Shown here piece after piece: positions 23,130 through 34,661 of a DNA stretch of 43,240 nucleotides. A program made the translations under genes and the position numbers. Position 1 is the stretch's first letter; each line of letters begins with the position of its first letter. This DNA comes from an uncultured Collinsella sp. (GTDB taxonomy: Bacteria > Actinomycetota > Coriobacteriia > Coriobacteriales > Coriobacteriaceae), in assembly GCA_900542125.1 (NCBI GenBank), contig UQMO01000015.1, forward strand, positions 1-43,240. Reading direction: 5' to 3'. The notes beneath the pieces were generated by a model. That model saw only the letters and a program-made list of their open reading frames with translations. It did no database searches and was not told the origin of the DNA.

Positions 23130-23597
23130 CCAGTCCCGCCAAATGGTCCCTTGGGGACGGAGGAAAACGGATCACCGAGGTCGAACACCTCTTCGGTGAT
23201 CCGTTTTCCTCCGTCCCCAAGGGATCATTTTGCTCCCGGCAGTCACCCAAGGCCCAAGGTAAACCTTTACCGCCCGCCTATATTTGCCGAAATTACACTT
23301 GGCGGCGGGGTACAATAAACCCGCATGCGGATTTCCGTTGCGGGTGCCTCCCATCGCCGGGGCGTGCCCGGGAGCATCCGGCATGCGGCCTTTGCGGCGC
23401 TCGGTCATGTGCAAGACGGGCAGCTGGGCCTGTGGAGTGCGTGCAGCCCTCCTCGCCTCGGCATGCCTTCTCTCCACGCCATGCACCTGCTGCTCAGTCT
23501 GCCTGCCAGATGATTGGAAGCAACAGCGAAAATCCCATCACGCCAACATCCCGGCGATCGCCGGGGCCTGTATACCTATATGAGAGGAGAGGGGTAT
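23130..23597. other. Intergenic region: long hairpin, promoter and nifJ leader
   Basis: After the FHA gene comes a 36-bp inverted repeat, then TACAAT (23311-23316, preceded by GGGG) as a likely -10. If that promoter serves nifJ, the leader is about 275 nt, unusually long. It includes a 16-bp palindrome (23550-23565) shortly before a second possible -10, TGTATACC (23570-23577). I recognise no known riboswitch. An open frame from ATG 23325 (62 codons) begins almost at the predicted transcript start but has no other support. Confidence 0.5.
23143..23232. repeat. 36-bp inverted repeat with GGGGAC motif (REP-like, terminator-like)
   Basis: Arms 23143-23178 and 23193-23228 are complementary over 36 positions with a single G-T pair. 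The 14-nt centre can extend the stem (AGGT/ACCT), and TTTTG follows. The arms carry CCCTTGGGGACGG. It can terminate transcription after the FHA gene, but the length and motif fit an intergenic repeat family better than a simple terminator. Confidence 0.8.
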
Positions 23598-27137
<3,540 letters not shown>

Positions 27138-27147
27138 GTCTCTCACC

Positions 27148-27272
27148 GCAGGATCTGAGGGCTGACCTTCGCGGACGTCCTCGGACATGAAAGAACCCCC
27201 GCTGCGCACTACGTGCGGCGGGGGTTCTCTCGTCCTGCGGAGTGTCCGCGAAGGTCAGCCCTCAGATCCTGC
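27148..27272. repeat. 29-bp perfect inverted repeat enclosing the nifJ terminator
   Basis: Arms at 27148-27176 and 27244-27272 are exact reverse complements (29 of 29). Between them sits a second hairpin that is the nifJ terminator. The whole 125-bp block could fold into one long stem or may be a small palindromic insertion. The left arm begins 10 bp after the nifJ stop. Confidence 0.85.
27193..27231 (+). terminator. Terminator of nifJ
   Basis: Stem GAACCCCCGC / GCGGGGGTTC (27193-27202 with 27218-27227), extended inward by CGCAC/GTGCG after a 2-nt bulge, followed by TCTCGT. It sits 55 bp after the stop. The tail is only moderately T-rich. Confidence 0.7.
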
Positions 27273-27307
27273 TACGACTACGTCCTCGGATTGTGTGGGC
27301 TGATGAA

Positions 27308-27510
27308 GGACGTGGTTGTGGGGGCCATTTGTCCCCTTCGCTGTTTCGCGGCTTTGCCGCGAAACCTCGCGCCACTTTGGGGATGGATGGGGGACGCGGT
27401 TGTTGCGGAGTCTTATCCCTTTGCTTTTTCGCGCCTATGGCGCGAAACGCGCAGCACTATGGAGAAGGCTGGGGACGCTGTTGTTGGCGTCTCCAGCCCT
27501 CTGATTACTA
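27308..27510. repeat. Tandem degenerate repeats, each with a hairpin
   Basis: About 2.4 copies of a unit of 81-84 bp begin GGACG-(C/T)-GGTTGT at 27308, 27392 and 27473. Each full copy holds a palindrome of the form TTTCGCG...CGCGAAA (27343-27365 and 27427-27447) with different inner bases, so pairing is kept while sequence drifts. No coding content is apparent. Confidence 0.6.
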
Positions 27511-27554
27511 ATTTTGGTTCCGCAGCGGGACGTTGTTGGCGCTACTTGCTTGGC

Positions 27555-28079
27555 TTACCTTGTCTCGCCGGTTTCGGTGCGCAGACGGTAGCCGTGGACC
27601 AGGTCGCTGATGGCCGGCCAGGGAATCTGGCGATCGACCCAAAACTGCAGCTGTACCAGATAGCGCTCGGTGGCGCGGGTGAGAGCGGCAAACTGATCGT
27701 GAGTCTCTACCTGGTCGTAGAGGTCGCGGCTGCGAGCAAGGATGGCGGTCGTATCGTCCATCTTGCCGGTGACGTCGAAGGCGCCCGAGAACCAGTCGCA
27801 CAGGCGTGCGGCGCTGTTGTTGATCGTTGCGAGGTCGGCGGTGCCATCGTTGGCGTTTTCGTTGGCCTGGGCTCGCAGGAGGGAGAGGGCGTCGGTGGCG
27901 TTCATGCAGTAGCCGACGGTGAAGTTCCAGACGGCGAATTCGCGGCCGGTGTCGAGCTTGCGGCGGCGCATCAGGTCGATGTCGCGGGGCTCCTCGAGCA
28001 TCATTTGGTCGGCGAGGGCCTCAAGTGCAGCGGTGTACTCGGCAAGGTCGAGTGTGAGCAGGGTGTTGATATCCATCAT
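27555..28079 (-). CDS. Hypothetical protein paired with the DUF3830 gene
   Basis: 174-aa soluble, probably all-helical protein (MMDINTLLTLDLAEYTAALEAL...). There is no signal peptide, membrane segment or metal motif, and I do not recognise a family. GGAGG lies 7 nt before ATG, and it begins 2 bp after the DUF3830 stop, so the two are almost certainly co-translated and may act together. The gene ends close to a repeat array with no obvious terminator. Confidence 0.8.
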   Translation of the reverse strand: MMDINTLLTLDLAEYTAALEALADQMMLEEPRDIDLMRRRKLDTGREFAVWNFTVGYCMNATDALSLLRAQANENANDGTADLATINNSAARLCDWFSGAFDVTGKMDDTTAILARSRDLYDQVETHDQFAALTRATERYLVQLQFWVDRQIPWPAISDLVHGYRLRTETGETR

Positions 28080-28081
28080 CT

Positions 28082-28498
28082 TTAGGCCTCCGCCTCGATC
28101 TCGACGATTTCGTTTTTAATGTACATGCCCTGGTTGTCCCAGACATTGCGGCAGGCAGCGGCAAAGCGTTCACGGTCTGTCTCGCAGATGCGGGCGAACA
28201 TGTTGCAGGTGCCAAAAGGCTCACAGACGTCAAAGAAGATGCAGATTGATGACCATCCGCCATACCAGCTCACGGCGCCCGCTGGCTCGTGAAAGACGGG
28301 GTTCTCGATGTGCTCGTAATTGGCGATGGGGCCCGAGACAGGATACGTCACCTCGGCATCGCAGATTTTGGCCGAAAAGATACGTGACTCGACCGGACAG
28401 GACGATTCGAATAGCTTGCATGCCTCGGGAGCCTTGTCCCAGAGCATGTCGGCGAGAAACGTCTCGCCATTCAGCGTGATCTTGAGCATTTTTGTCAT
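28082..28498 (-). CDS. DUF3830 family, cyclophilin-like fold protein
   Basis: 138-aa protein whose ITLNGETFLADMLWDKAPEACKLFESSCP opening and central GGWSSICIFFD are characteristic of DUF3830, a cyclophilin-like family often encoded near hydantoinase or amidohydrolase genes. Molecular function is unknown to me. ATG 28498 is chosen because GAGGAGGT lies about 9 nt upstream and the family homology starts here; a longer open frame adds 29 unlike residues. It lies divergent from carbamate kinase across a 600-bp AT-rich region. Confidence 0.82.
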   Translation of the reverse strand: MTKMLKITLNGETFLADMLWDKAPEACKLFESSCPVESRIFSAKICDAEVTYPVSGPIANYEHIENPVFHEPAGAVSWYGGWSSICIFFDVCEPFGTCNMFARICETDRERFAAACRNVWDNQGMYIKNEIVEIEAEA

Positions 28499-29100
28499 AG
28501 TAAGGACCTCCTCAATCCGTCGCTCAAGGGGTTCGCTGGCGGATAAGGAGAAGACAGCAGCGGGGTCGCCGAACCCAAACTTCACGGCAGATCTCTGTCG
28601 CCCCAGCCCGCGCTGTTCTTCGCTAAAGTACCATGCAGCAATTGCGCGCGCAATATCAGTTTTTGATTTTCTGGAAGCGGCAACCGACGAGACGGCTCGC
28701 CGGCTGCCGGCCGACGCGCTGCAAAGGCACTCGTCTATTCCTTAAGTTGGATGAAAAACGCCATGTTATTGCAGGGCTGCATACTCGTCCAATAAGTGCA
28801 TAGAATCTCGTATAGTGCGAGTAAGATTTTGCGCTGTCTGTTTTATGTTTAGCAAAGATACAGTTTGCATAATCTGGTCTAATCCCTGCTCTATTAAAAT
28901 AAAGTTGCACGTAAATGGCGTAGATATGCTTGAGCTGGGGTTCTGTACGCTGAGCGGATAAAAACGACCGTTCACCGTTCCGCTATTTTCAAAATGAATA
29001 AAATGAGCGATAAAGAGAATATAAACCTTAATAAACTCGCGTATCGCACGGACGCGGGTTATTAATGGGTTGTAGGCCTTTTACAGAAAGGATTCCAGCA
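28499..29100. other. Long AT-rich divergent control region
   Basis: No gene is seen in these 600 bp. On the minus side TTGCGC-17 bp-TACTTT (28653-28625) could drive the DUF3830 pair, and the palindrome ATTGCGCGCGCAAT (28641-28654) overlaps its -35. From about 28740 to 29060 the DNA is much more AT-rich than elsewhere, with several -10-like boxes (for example TATAAA at 29020-29025) and small inverted repeats (CTCG-TATAGTG-CGAG near 28808). The size suggests complex regulation of arcC or a lost gene. Confidence 0.5.
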
Positions 29101-30063
29101 ATGTCTAAGCCTCTTGGCAAGCCCGATCGTATTGTCGTCGCCCTTGGCGGCAACGCCCTCGGCAACAACCCCGTCGAGCAGATCGAGGCCGTGAGCAACA
29201 CCGCCCACGCTCTCCTCGGTCTCATCGAGCAGGGCAATGAGATCATCATCACCCACGGCAACGGCCCGCAGGTCGGCATGATCCAGAACGCCTTCGCCGC
29301 TGCCCACGATGCCATCGGTACCCCCGAGATGCCGCTGCCCGAGTGCGGCGCCATGTCCCAGGGCTACATTGGTTATCACCTGCAGCAGGGCATCGGCCGC
29401 GAGATGCACAAGCGCTATAAGCGTTGGCACGCCGCCACCGTCGTCACCCAGATCGAGTGCGATCCCGACGATCCCGCGTTCAAGAACCCGACCAAGCCGA
29501 TCGGCCCCTTCTACACCGAGGAGCAGGCCAAGGAGTTCATGGCCGAGGATCCCTCCAAGGTCTTCGTCGAGGATTCCGGCCGCGGCTGGCGTCGCGTCGT
29601 CGCCTCCCCCGATCCCAAGAAGATCGTCGAGGCTGACTCCATCCTTAACCTGCTCGACAACGAGTTCATCGTCATCGCCTGCGGTGGCGGCGGCATCCCC
29701 GTCGTCCGCGACTACGAGAACAAGGGCTGCTACAAGGGCGTTCCCGCCGTCATCGACAAGGACCTGGGCGGCGAGCTGCTGGCCGAGGACTGCGACGCCG
29801 ACGTCCTGTTCCTGCTGACCGCCGTTGAGCACGTCGCCATCAACTTCGGCAAGCCCAACCAGGAGGAGCTCGAGGACATCACCGCCGACGAGGCCGAGCG
29901 CCTGGCCGACGAGGGCCAGTTCGGTAAGGGTTCCATGGAGCCCAAGGTCCGCGCCGCCATCAAGTTCGCGCGCTCCCGCAAGGGCCGCACCTGCATCATC
30001 GGCGCTCTGGACAAGGCCGCCGAGACCATGGCTGGCCTCTCCGGTACCCGCATTCACGAGTAG
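29101..30063 (+). CDS. arcC: Carbamate kinase
   Basis: 320-aa enzyme making ATP from carbamoyl phosphate and ADP, the last step of arginine deiminase, agmatine and ureido-compound catabolism. The amino-acid-kinase opening RIVVALGGNAL, THGNGPQVG and GGGGIPVV are conserved and the length is normal. AAAGGA precedes the ATG. No arginine deiminase or carbamoyltransferase is in the window, so the source of carbamoyl phosphate is unclear. Nearby DUF3830, amidohydrolase and amino-acid transporter genes point to amino-acid or ureide use. A hairpin (30086-30109) and a terminator follow. Confidence 0.95.
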   Translation: MSKPLGKPDRIVVALGGNALGNNPVEQIEAVSNTAHALLGLIEQGNEIIITHGNGPQVGMIQNAFAAAHDAIGTPEMPLPECGAMSQGYIGYHLQQGIGREMHKRYKRWHAATVVTQIECDPDDPAFKNPTKPIGPFYTEEQAKEFMAEDPSKVFVEDSGRGWRRVVASPDPKKIVEADSILNLLDNEFIVIACGGGGIPVVRDYENKGCYKGVPAVIDKDLGGELLAEDCDADVLFLLTAVEHVAINFGKPNQEELEDITADEAERLADEGQFGKGSMEPKVRAAIKFARSRKGRTCIIGALDKAAETMAGLSGTRIHE

Positions 30064-30129
30064 TCTCTACTCTGTTGCCTCTCTCGTGGGCGCCAGGCAA
30101 AGCGCCCACAAACTAGCCTCTCTTCATGA

Positions 30130-30161
30130 GCCCCGCAGTCCGCTCCGACTGCGGGGCTTTT
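30130..30161 (+). terminator. Terminator of arcC
   Basis: Eleven-bp perfect stem GCCCCGCAGTC / GACTGCGGGGC with a 6-nt loop, followed by TTTTG. Confidence 0.88.
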
Positions 30162-30189
30162 GCTATTGAGGTAGCTGTTCATGAAACCC

Positions 30190-30384
30190 GGCACTTGGGG
30201 ACGTTCCCTTTCTGCCGGCAGCTTGGGACAGTCCTTAAAGGTAGCTCCTGACAGCTGGGAATGGGCCTATTCGTCCGCCCATGAGCGGCATCCGCAAGGG
30301 CTGTCCACAGTGGCTGGTCATTTATGTCTGTCCCCAATGACCAATAGTAGTCATTTAAGTCTGTCCCCAATGAGTGCCCAATGA
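30190..30384. repeat. REP-like repeats with GGGGAC/GTCCCC motifs
   Basis: Two direct copies (30318-30340 and 30351-30373, 22 of 23 identical, 33-bp period) contain GTCTGTCCCCAATGA. The first is flanked by an 8-bp inverted repeat TGGTCATT / AATGACCA. Related motifs CTTGGGGACGTTCCC and CTTGGGACAGTCC lie at 30194-30235. The array ends at the C39 peptidase stop. No RAYT-type transposase is in the window. Confidence 0.65.
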
Positions 30385-31386
30385 CTAGTGGTAGGCCCAC
30401 ATGGCTTCGACTTCGTTGAGGACCTCTACGACGCCCCAGCGGCGGGCGCTGCGGCTGGCCGAGTTGGGGTCGTAGACGCCAATCTGGTTGGCATCGTCGA
30501 TGCCGTAGAGCACGATGTAGTGGCCTACGTTGGTAAACGTACCGGGGCGCACTGCGGCGATGACGGGCGCACCCGAGCGAAGTACTTGGGTAATCGATTC
30601 GCGATCGTTATAGAGCTGTGTTCCGTTGAGCCCCAGCTGCCACGCGCCGCCTGTCATAAACGACCACTCGGTGGCACCAGTGGGGGCGTAGTTGCCGGCT
30701 TCGGCCAGTGCGCATACATCGACCGGCGTCTTATCGGTGCGGCCGGTCTTAAATATGTAGACCATGGTAAGGCAGGTGGGGCCACAGGCATTTTCGCGAA
30801 TGGTGCCGCCGGCGTAGGGGAGCTCCGACCATGCGGGGTCGATCTGGTAGATATGAGGCATGGCGCCGGCCTGCCATTGCGACCGCGGGGTCGAGAACGC
30901 AAACGAATAGCCGGGAGCGACCGGGGCCTTGAGCAGCTTGTCCTCGGCGGTCGGTTCAAGACCGGCTGAGCCGTGAGAGATGCAGGACCCTAAGAATAAA
31001 AAGACCAGGCAGGCGGCAATGGAACAAAGCGCAAGGCGAAGGCGGCGGACTGGCAGTCCATGGCTTTCGGCATGTGGCGCAGGGCGAGAGGTCGAGCTGT
31101 CGCGACCGCGTTGGGGTCTCGAAAAGGAGCGCTTAACGTAGTAGTCGGTCTTGCGATGATCGTAGCGGCGTGGCTGCGATGAGTCGGTCTGGCGTTGGCG
31201 CGCGCTCGTGCTCGCGCGGCCTGGCTGCTGCACGGTGCGGCTTTGTTGCCGCGAAGAAGCCCCGGGCCGCTCTTGTGGCCGTTGCGGGCTGTCGTTGCCG
31301 GAGGTGCTTCTGGGCGTTGGCGTGGTACGGCCGGCAAGGCGCACGCTTTGTGGCCGCCGATCGTCGTCGCTGTATCCGTATGCCAT
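30385..31386 (-). CDS. C39-like cysteine peptidase, membrane-anchored
   Basis: 333-aa protein. The first 110 residues are Arg/Gln/Ser-rich and probably cytoplasmic and disordered. One membrane helix (about 117-136) precedes an outside papain-like domain of the C39/BtrH type: oxyanion Gln181 in HIYQIDPAW, nucleophile Cys201 in NACGPTC, His289 in GHYIVLYG and Asp306 in VYDPNS. ATG 31386 is preferred with AAGGTGG about 5 nt upstream over GTG 31395. The substrate is unknown; there is no ABC exporter or bacteriocin gene, so it is more likely a cell-surface peptidase than a leader-processing enzyme. Confidence 0.85.
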   Translation of the reverse strand: MAYGYSDDDRRPQSVRLAGRTTPTPRSTSGNDSPQRPQERPGASSRQQSRTVQQPGRASTSARQRQTDSSQPRRYDHRKTDYYVKRSFSRPQRGRDSSTSRPAPHAESHGLPVRRLRLALCSIAACLVFLFLGSCISHGSAGLEPTAEDKLLKAPVAPGYSFAFSTPRSQWQAGAMPHIYQIDPAWSELPYAGGTIRENACGPTCLTMVYIFKTGRTDKTPVDVCALAEAGNYAPTGATEWSFMTGGAWQLGLNGTQLYNDRESITQVLRSGAPVIAAVRPGTFTNVGHYIVLYGIDDANQIGVYDPNSASRSARRWGVVEVLNEVEAMWAYH

Positions 31387-31742
31387 TCGAACCACCTTGC
31401 CTCGTGTGTAACTTGTCTATCCTACATAAAAAGATGTGCGACGCATGGGTATGTGCGCCAAAAGCCTGACAAACGGTATGAACGTTGCCGCGCCGCGCGC
31501 CAAGCGTCACGGCAACAGGTATTCAAAAACAGACAAGATGAAAGCGTCCAAGACGAATGGCGTCCCCAGCCGTTCGTCCCAAAAACAGCGCCGTTCGTTA
31601 CGCGGTTTTGCCTTCGGTCGAGCTATAGACGGCAGCGCGGCTCCAAGGCCGTATCGTAAGGCCACGAAATAAAAGCGCGCGGTCAGACAGACCGCGCAGG
31701 GGTGACGCCAAGGGGGCGTCAAGCAAAGAAAGGAGGGGAACA
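31387..31742. other. Divergent intergenic region upstream of the APC transporter
   Basis: I find no convincing gene; short open frames on both strands lack ribosome sites. It contains a 7-bp inverted repeat GTTGCCG / CGGCAAC (31484-31516) and, next to the transporter start, two leader hairpins: GCGCGGTC / GACCGCGC (31677-31697) and GACGCC / GGCGTC (31704-31720). Neither is followed by a T run. Confidence 0.45.
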
Positions 31743-33194
31743 ATGGCGGACAAGAACGCAGAAGTTGCAGTCGAGGATAACGGCGGCATGAAGAAAACGC
31801 TTTCGCTCTGGAACTTCTTCACCATCGGTTTCGGTGCCATCATCGGTACCGGTTGGGTTCTGCAGGTCGGCGACTGGATGGTCGTGGGCGGCGGTCCCGT
31901 TCCCGCTATGATCGCATTCCTCTTGGGTGCAATCTTCCTCGTGCCCGTCGGAGCTGTTTTCGGTGAGCTCACGGCTGCTATCCCCATCTCAGGCGGCATC
32001 GTCGAGTATGTCGATCGTAGCTTTGGCCGTACGCTGAGCTACATCACCGGATGGCTTTTGGCCCTGGGCAACGGCATCCTGTGCCCGTGGGAGGCCATCG
32101 CCATTTCGACCCTCGTGTCCGAGATGTTCGGCAGCCTGCCCGGCCTTGAGTGGCTGCGCGCCATCAAGCTCTACACCATCCTGGGGGCCGACGTTTACCT
32201 GTTCCCGACGCTGATCGCGCTCGGCTTTGCAGTCTACGTCATCTTCCTCAACTTCCGCGGTGCCAGCTCGGCCGCCAAACTCCAGGCCTTCCTGACCAAG
32301 GCTCTGCTCTGCGGCATGCTGCTCGCCATGGGCGTCTCGCTGTTCACCGGCTCGCCGGACAACGCCATGCCCGTGTTCTCCCAGGTCACCGGCGCTGGCG
32401 GCGGCAAGGCCGCTACCGAGAGCACCAGCCTGTTTGCCGGCATCGTGTCGGTCCTGGTTCTGACTCCGTTCTTCTACGCCGGCTTCGACACCATTCCTCA
32501 GCAGGCTGAGGAAGCAGCCGAGGGCCTCAACTGGAACAAGTTCGGCAAGATCATCTCCCTGGCCCTGCTGGCCGCAGGCGGCTTCTACATGGTCTGTATC
32601 TACTCGTTTGGCACCATCCTCGACTGGCATGAGTTTGTTAAGAGCCCGGTTCCCGCGCTTGCCTGCCTCAAGGGCATCAACATGCTCCTGTACCTGGCCA
32701 TGCTCGTCATCGCCACGCTTGGACCCATGGGCCCGATGAACTCCTTCTACGGCGCCACGAGCCGCATCATGCTCGCCATGGGCCGCAAGGGCCAGCTGCC
32801 CGAGCAGTTCGCCGAGGTCGACCCCAAGTCCGGCGCTCCCAAGCTTGCCTGTGTCGTTCTGGGCGTCATCACCGTCGTCGGTCCGTTCCTGGGCAAGAAC
32901 ATGCTCATCCCCCTGACCAACGTGTCGGCTCTCGCCTTCATCTTCTCCTGCGGCATGGTCGCCCTCGCTTGCCTGCGCATGCGCTTCACCGAGCCCGACC
33001 TGCCTCGTCCCTACGAGGTGCCCGGTGGCAAGTTTGGCATCGGCCTCGCTATCGCTGCCTGCGCCATCATCATCGGCCTGCTTGTGATTCCGTTCTCTCC
33101 CGCCTCCCTCAACATGGTGGAGTGGAGCATCGTGATCGGCTGGTTGGCTATTGGCCTGGCCCTCATGGCTTTCACCAATTCCCGCAAAAAGTAA
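31743..33194 (+). CDS. APC family amino-acid permease
   Basis: 483-aa transporter with about 12 membrane helices. The N-terminal WNFFTIGFGAIIGTGWVLQVGDW carries the G-(A/S)-I-I-G-T-G substrate-binding turn of the amino acid-polyamine-organocation family. AAGGAGGGG precedes ATG. The amidohydrolase follows after 131 bp, so it may import that enzyme's substrate or a related amino acid. Substrate cannot be predicted. Confidence 0.92.
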   Translation: MADKNAEVAVEDNGGMKKTLSLWNFFTIGFGAIIGTGWVLQVGDWMVVGGGPVPAMIAFLLGAIFLVPVGAVFGELTAAIPISGGIVEYVDRSFGRTLSYITGWLLALGNGILCPWEAIAISTLVSEMFGSLPGLEWLRAIKLYTILGADVYLFPTLIALGFAVYVIFLNFRGASSAAKLQAFLTKALLCGMLLAMGVSLFTGSPDNAMPVFSQVTGAGGGKAATESTSLFAGIVSVLVLTPFFYAGFDTIPQQAEEAAEGLNWNKFGKIISLALLAAGGFYMVCIYSFGTILDWHEFVKSPVPALACLKGINMLLYLAMLVIATLGPMGPMNSFYGATSRIMLAMGRKGQLPEQFAEVDPKSGAPKLACVVLGVITVVGPFLGKNMLIPLTNVSALAFIFSCGMVALACLRMRFTEPDLPRPYEVPGGKFGIGLAIAACAIIIGLLVIPFSPASLNMVEWSIVIGWLAIGLALMAFTNSRKK

Positions 33195-33214
33195 CGCCGA
33201 GCCGGGGCGGATCA

Positions 33215-33243
33215 GGTGCGCGGGCCCCTCTCTTCCGCGCACC
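33215..33243 (+). other. Hairpin between the permease and amidohydrolase genes
   Basis: Perfect 9-bp stem GGTGCGCGG / CCGCGCACC, itself enclosed by GCCGGG...CCCGGC. No T run follows, so an mRNA-stabilising or processing structure is likelier than a terminator. Confidence 0.4.
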
Positions 33244-33325
33244 GAACCCGGCGCCACTTGGGTAGCTTTGTGAGGCCTTAACCCAACACGGCCTCGCCCA
33301 CTATATGGATCCATAAGGAGGAACC

Positions 33326-34603
33326 ATGTCCACTAAGTATGCAATCGTTGGCGGTAAGCTCATCGACGGTACCGGTGCCGAGCCGGTCGAGAACTCCCTC
33401 GTTCTCGTCGACGACAACGGCAAGATCGAGTACGCCGGTGCTATGCAGGACCTTCCCGAGGGCGTTGAGGTTATCGACGCCGCCGGCAAGACTGTCCTTC
33501 CCGGCCTGATCGACACCCACCTGCACTTCTCGGGCAACCTGACCGACGATGATACCGACTGGGTCATGCAGCCGCTCCTCGAGAAGCAGGCCGTCGCCGT
33601 CAAGCAGGCCTACGACTGCCTCACCCACGGCCTCACCACCGTCTGCGAGATCGGCCGCTTTGGTATCCAGATCCGCGACTGCATCGACAAGGGCGTCTTC
33701 AAGGGCCCGCGCGTTCTGGCCACCGGCCTCGGCTTCTGCCGTGTTGCCGGCCACGGCGACTCCCACCACTGCAGCCAGGAGCTCAACAAGGAATCGCACC
33801 CCTGGGGCGATCAGGTCGACGGTCCTTGGGATCTGCGCAAGGCCGTCCGTCGTCGCCTGCGTGAGAACCCCGATGCCATCAAGATCTGGGCTACCGGTGG
33901 CGGCATCTGGCGCTGGGATTCCGGCCGCGACCAGCACTACTGCTCCGAGGAGATCCAGGCCGTGGTCGAAGAGGCAAAGATGGTCGGCATCCCCGTGTGG
34001 AGCCACTGCTACAACAACCACGCCGCTGCCTACGACTCCGTCCGCTTTGGCTGCGAGCAGCTGATTCACGGCTTCGATATCGATGAGCGCACCATGGACC
34101 TCATGGCCGAGCAGGGCACCTTCTTCACCCCGACGATCGCTTTCCTGCCCACCTGGTACGCCACCTATCCGCCCGTCTACGTCCCCGAGCTGCACGACAA
34201 GTACGAGGGCACCCTGGTCGAGAAGGAGCTGCAGCGCAACTACGACTGCCTGCGCGAGGCCAAGAAGCGCGGCGTCGTCATGACGATCGGCTCCGACTCC
34301 TTCTCCTTCGTCACCCCGTACGGCACCTGCTCCATCGAGGAGATGTACGAGTTCGTCGACAAGATCGGCTTCACCCCGGTCGAGACCATCACCTGCGCCA
34401 CCCTTAACGGTGCCAAGATGTGCCACATCGAGGACGAGACCGGGTCCATCGAGGCCGGCAAGTGCGCCGACCTGCTGGTCGTCAACGGTGACGTCGCCGC
34501 CGACATCCACGTGCTCAACACCGACAACATGGACGTCATCATGAAGGACGGCTGGATTGTCGAGGCCGGTACCTTCGGCGAGGCAAACAAGTACAGCGCC
34601 TAA
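33326..34603 (+). CDS. Metal-dependent amidohydrolase family protein
   Basis: 425-aa cytoplasmic hydrolase of the imidazolonepropionase-like group (COG1228 type). Metal ligands are visible: His65-x-His67 in DTHLHF, Lys186 in IKIWATGGG (possible carbamylated lysine), His227 (WSHC), His248 (IHGFD) and Asp324 (GSDSF). N- and C-terminal beta segments form the usual composite sandwich (AIVGGKLIDGTG, LLVVNGDVAADI). AAGGAGG precedes ATG. Relatives act on cyclic amides, N-acyl amino acids or dipeptides; the substrate here is not known. The neighbouring permease and carbamate kinase favour amino-acid-derived substrates. Confidence 0.9.
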   Translation: MSTKYAIVGGKLIDGTGAEPVENSLVLVDDNGKIEYAGAMQDLPEGVEVIDAAGKTVLPGLIDTHLHFSGNLTDDDTDWVMQPLLEKQAVAVKQAYDCLTHGLTTVCEIGRFGIQIRDCIDKGVFKGPRVLATGLGFCRVAGHGDSHHCSQELNKESHPWGDQVDGPWDLRKAVRRRLRENPDAIKIWATGGGIWRWDSGRDQHYCSEEIQAVVEEAKMVGIPVWSHCYNNHAAAYDSVRFGCEQLIHGFDIDERTMDLMAEQGTFFTPTIAFLPTWYATYPPVYVPELHDKYEGTLVEKELQRNYDCLREAKKRGVVMTIGSDSFSFVTPYGTCSIEEMYEFVDKIGFTPVETITCATLNGAKMCHIEDETGSIEAGKCADLLVVNGDVAADIHVLNTDNMDVIMKDGWIVEAGTFGEANKYSA

Positions 34604-34661
34604 GCTACCGTTCATCGATGGCTTGATGTAAAACACAGTATTTGATTGCATAATGCAATGG

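Noticed and set aside
23325..23513. 62-codon frame starting near the predicted nifJ transcript start
   Set aside because: It could be leaderless, but there is no ribosome site, no recognisable composition and the region is a leader. Kept only as a remark.
27308..27510. CRISPR-like array
   Set aside because: Units are 81-84 bp, degenerate and hairpin-bearing, with no short exact repeats and unique spacers, and no cas genes are present.
31436..31672. 78-codon plus-strand frame and an opposing frame at 31507-31743
   Set aside because: No Shine-Dalgarno and no protein-like pattern; both sit in the permease upstream region.
31989..33314. 441-codon minus-strand open frame
   Set aside because: Antisense to the APC permease; no ribosome site or domain.
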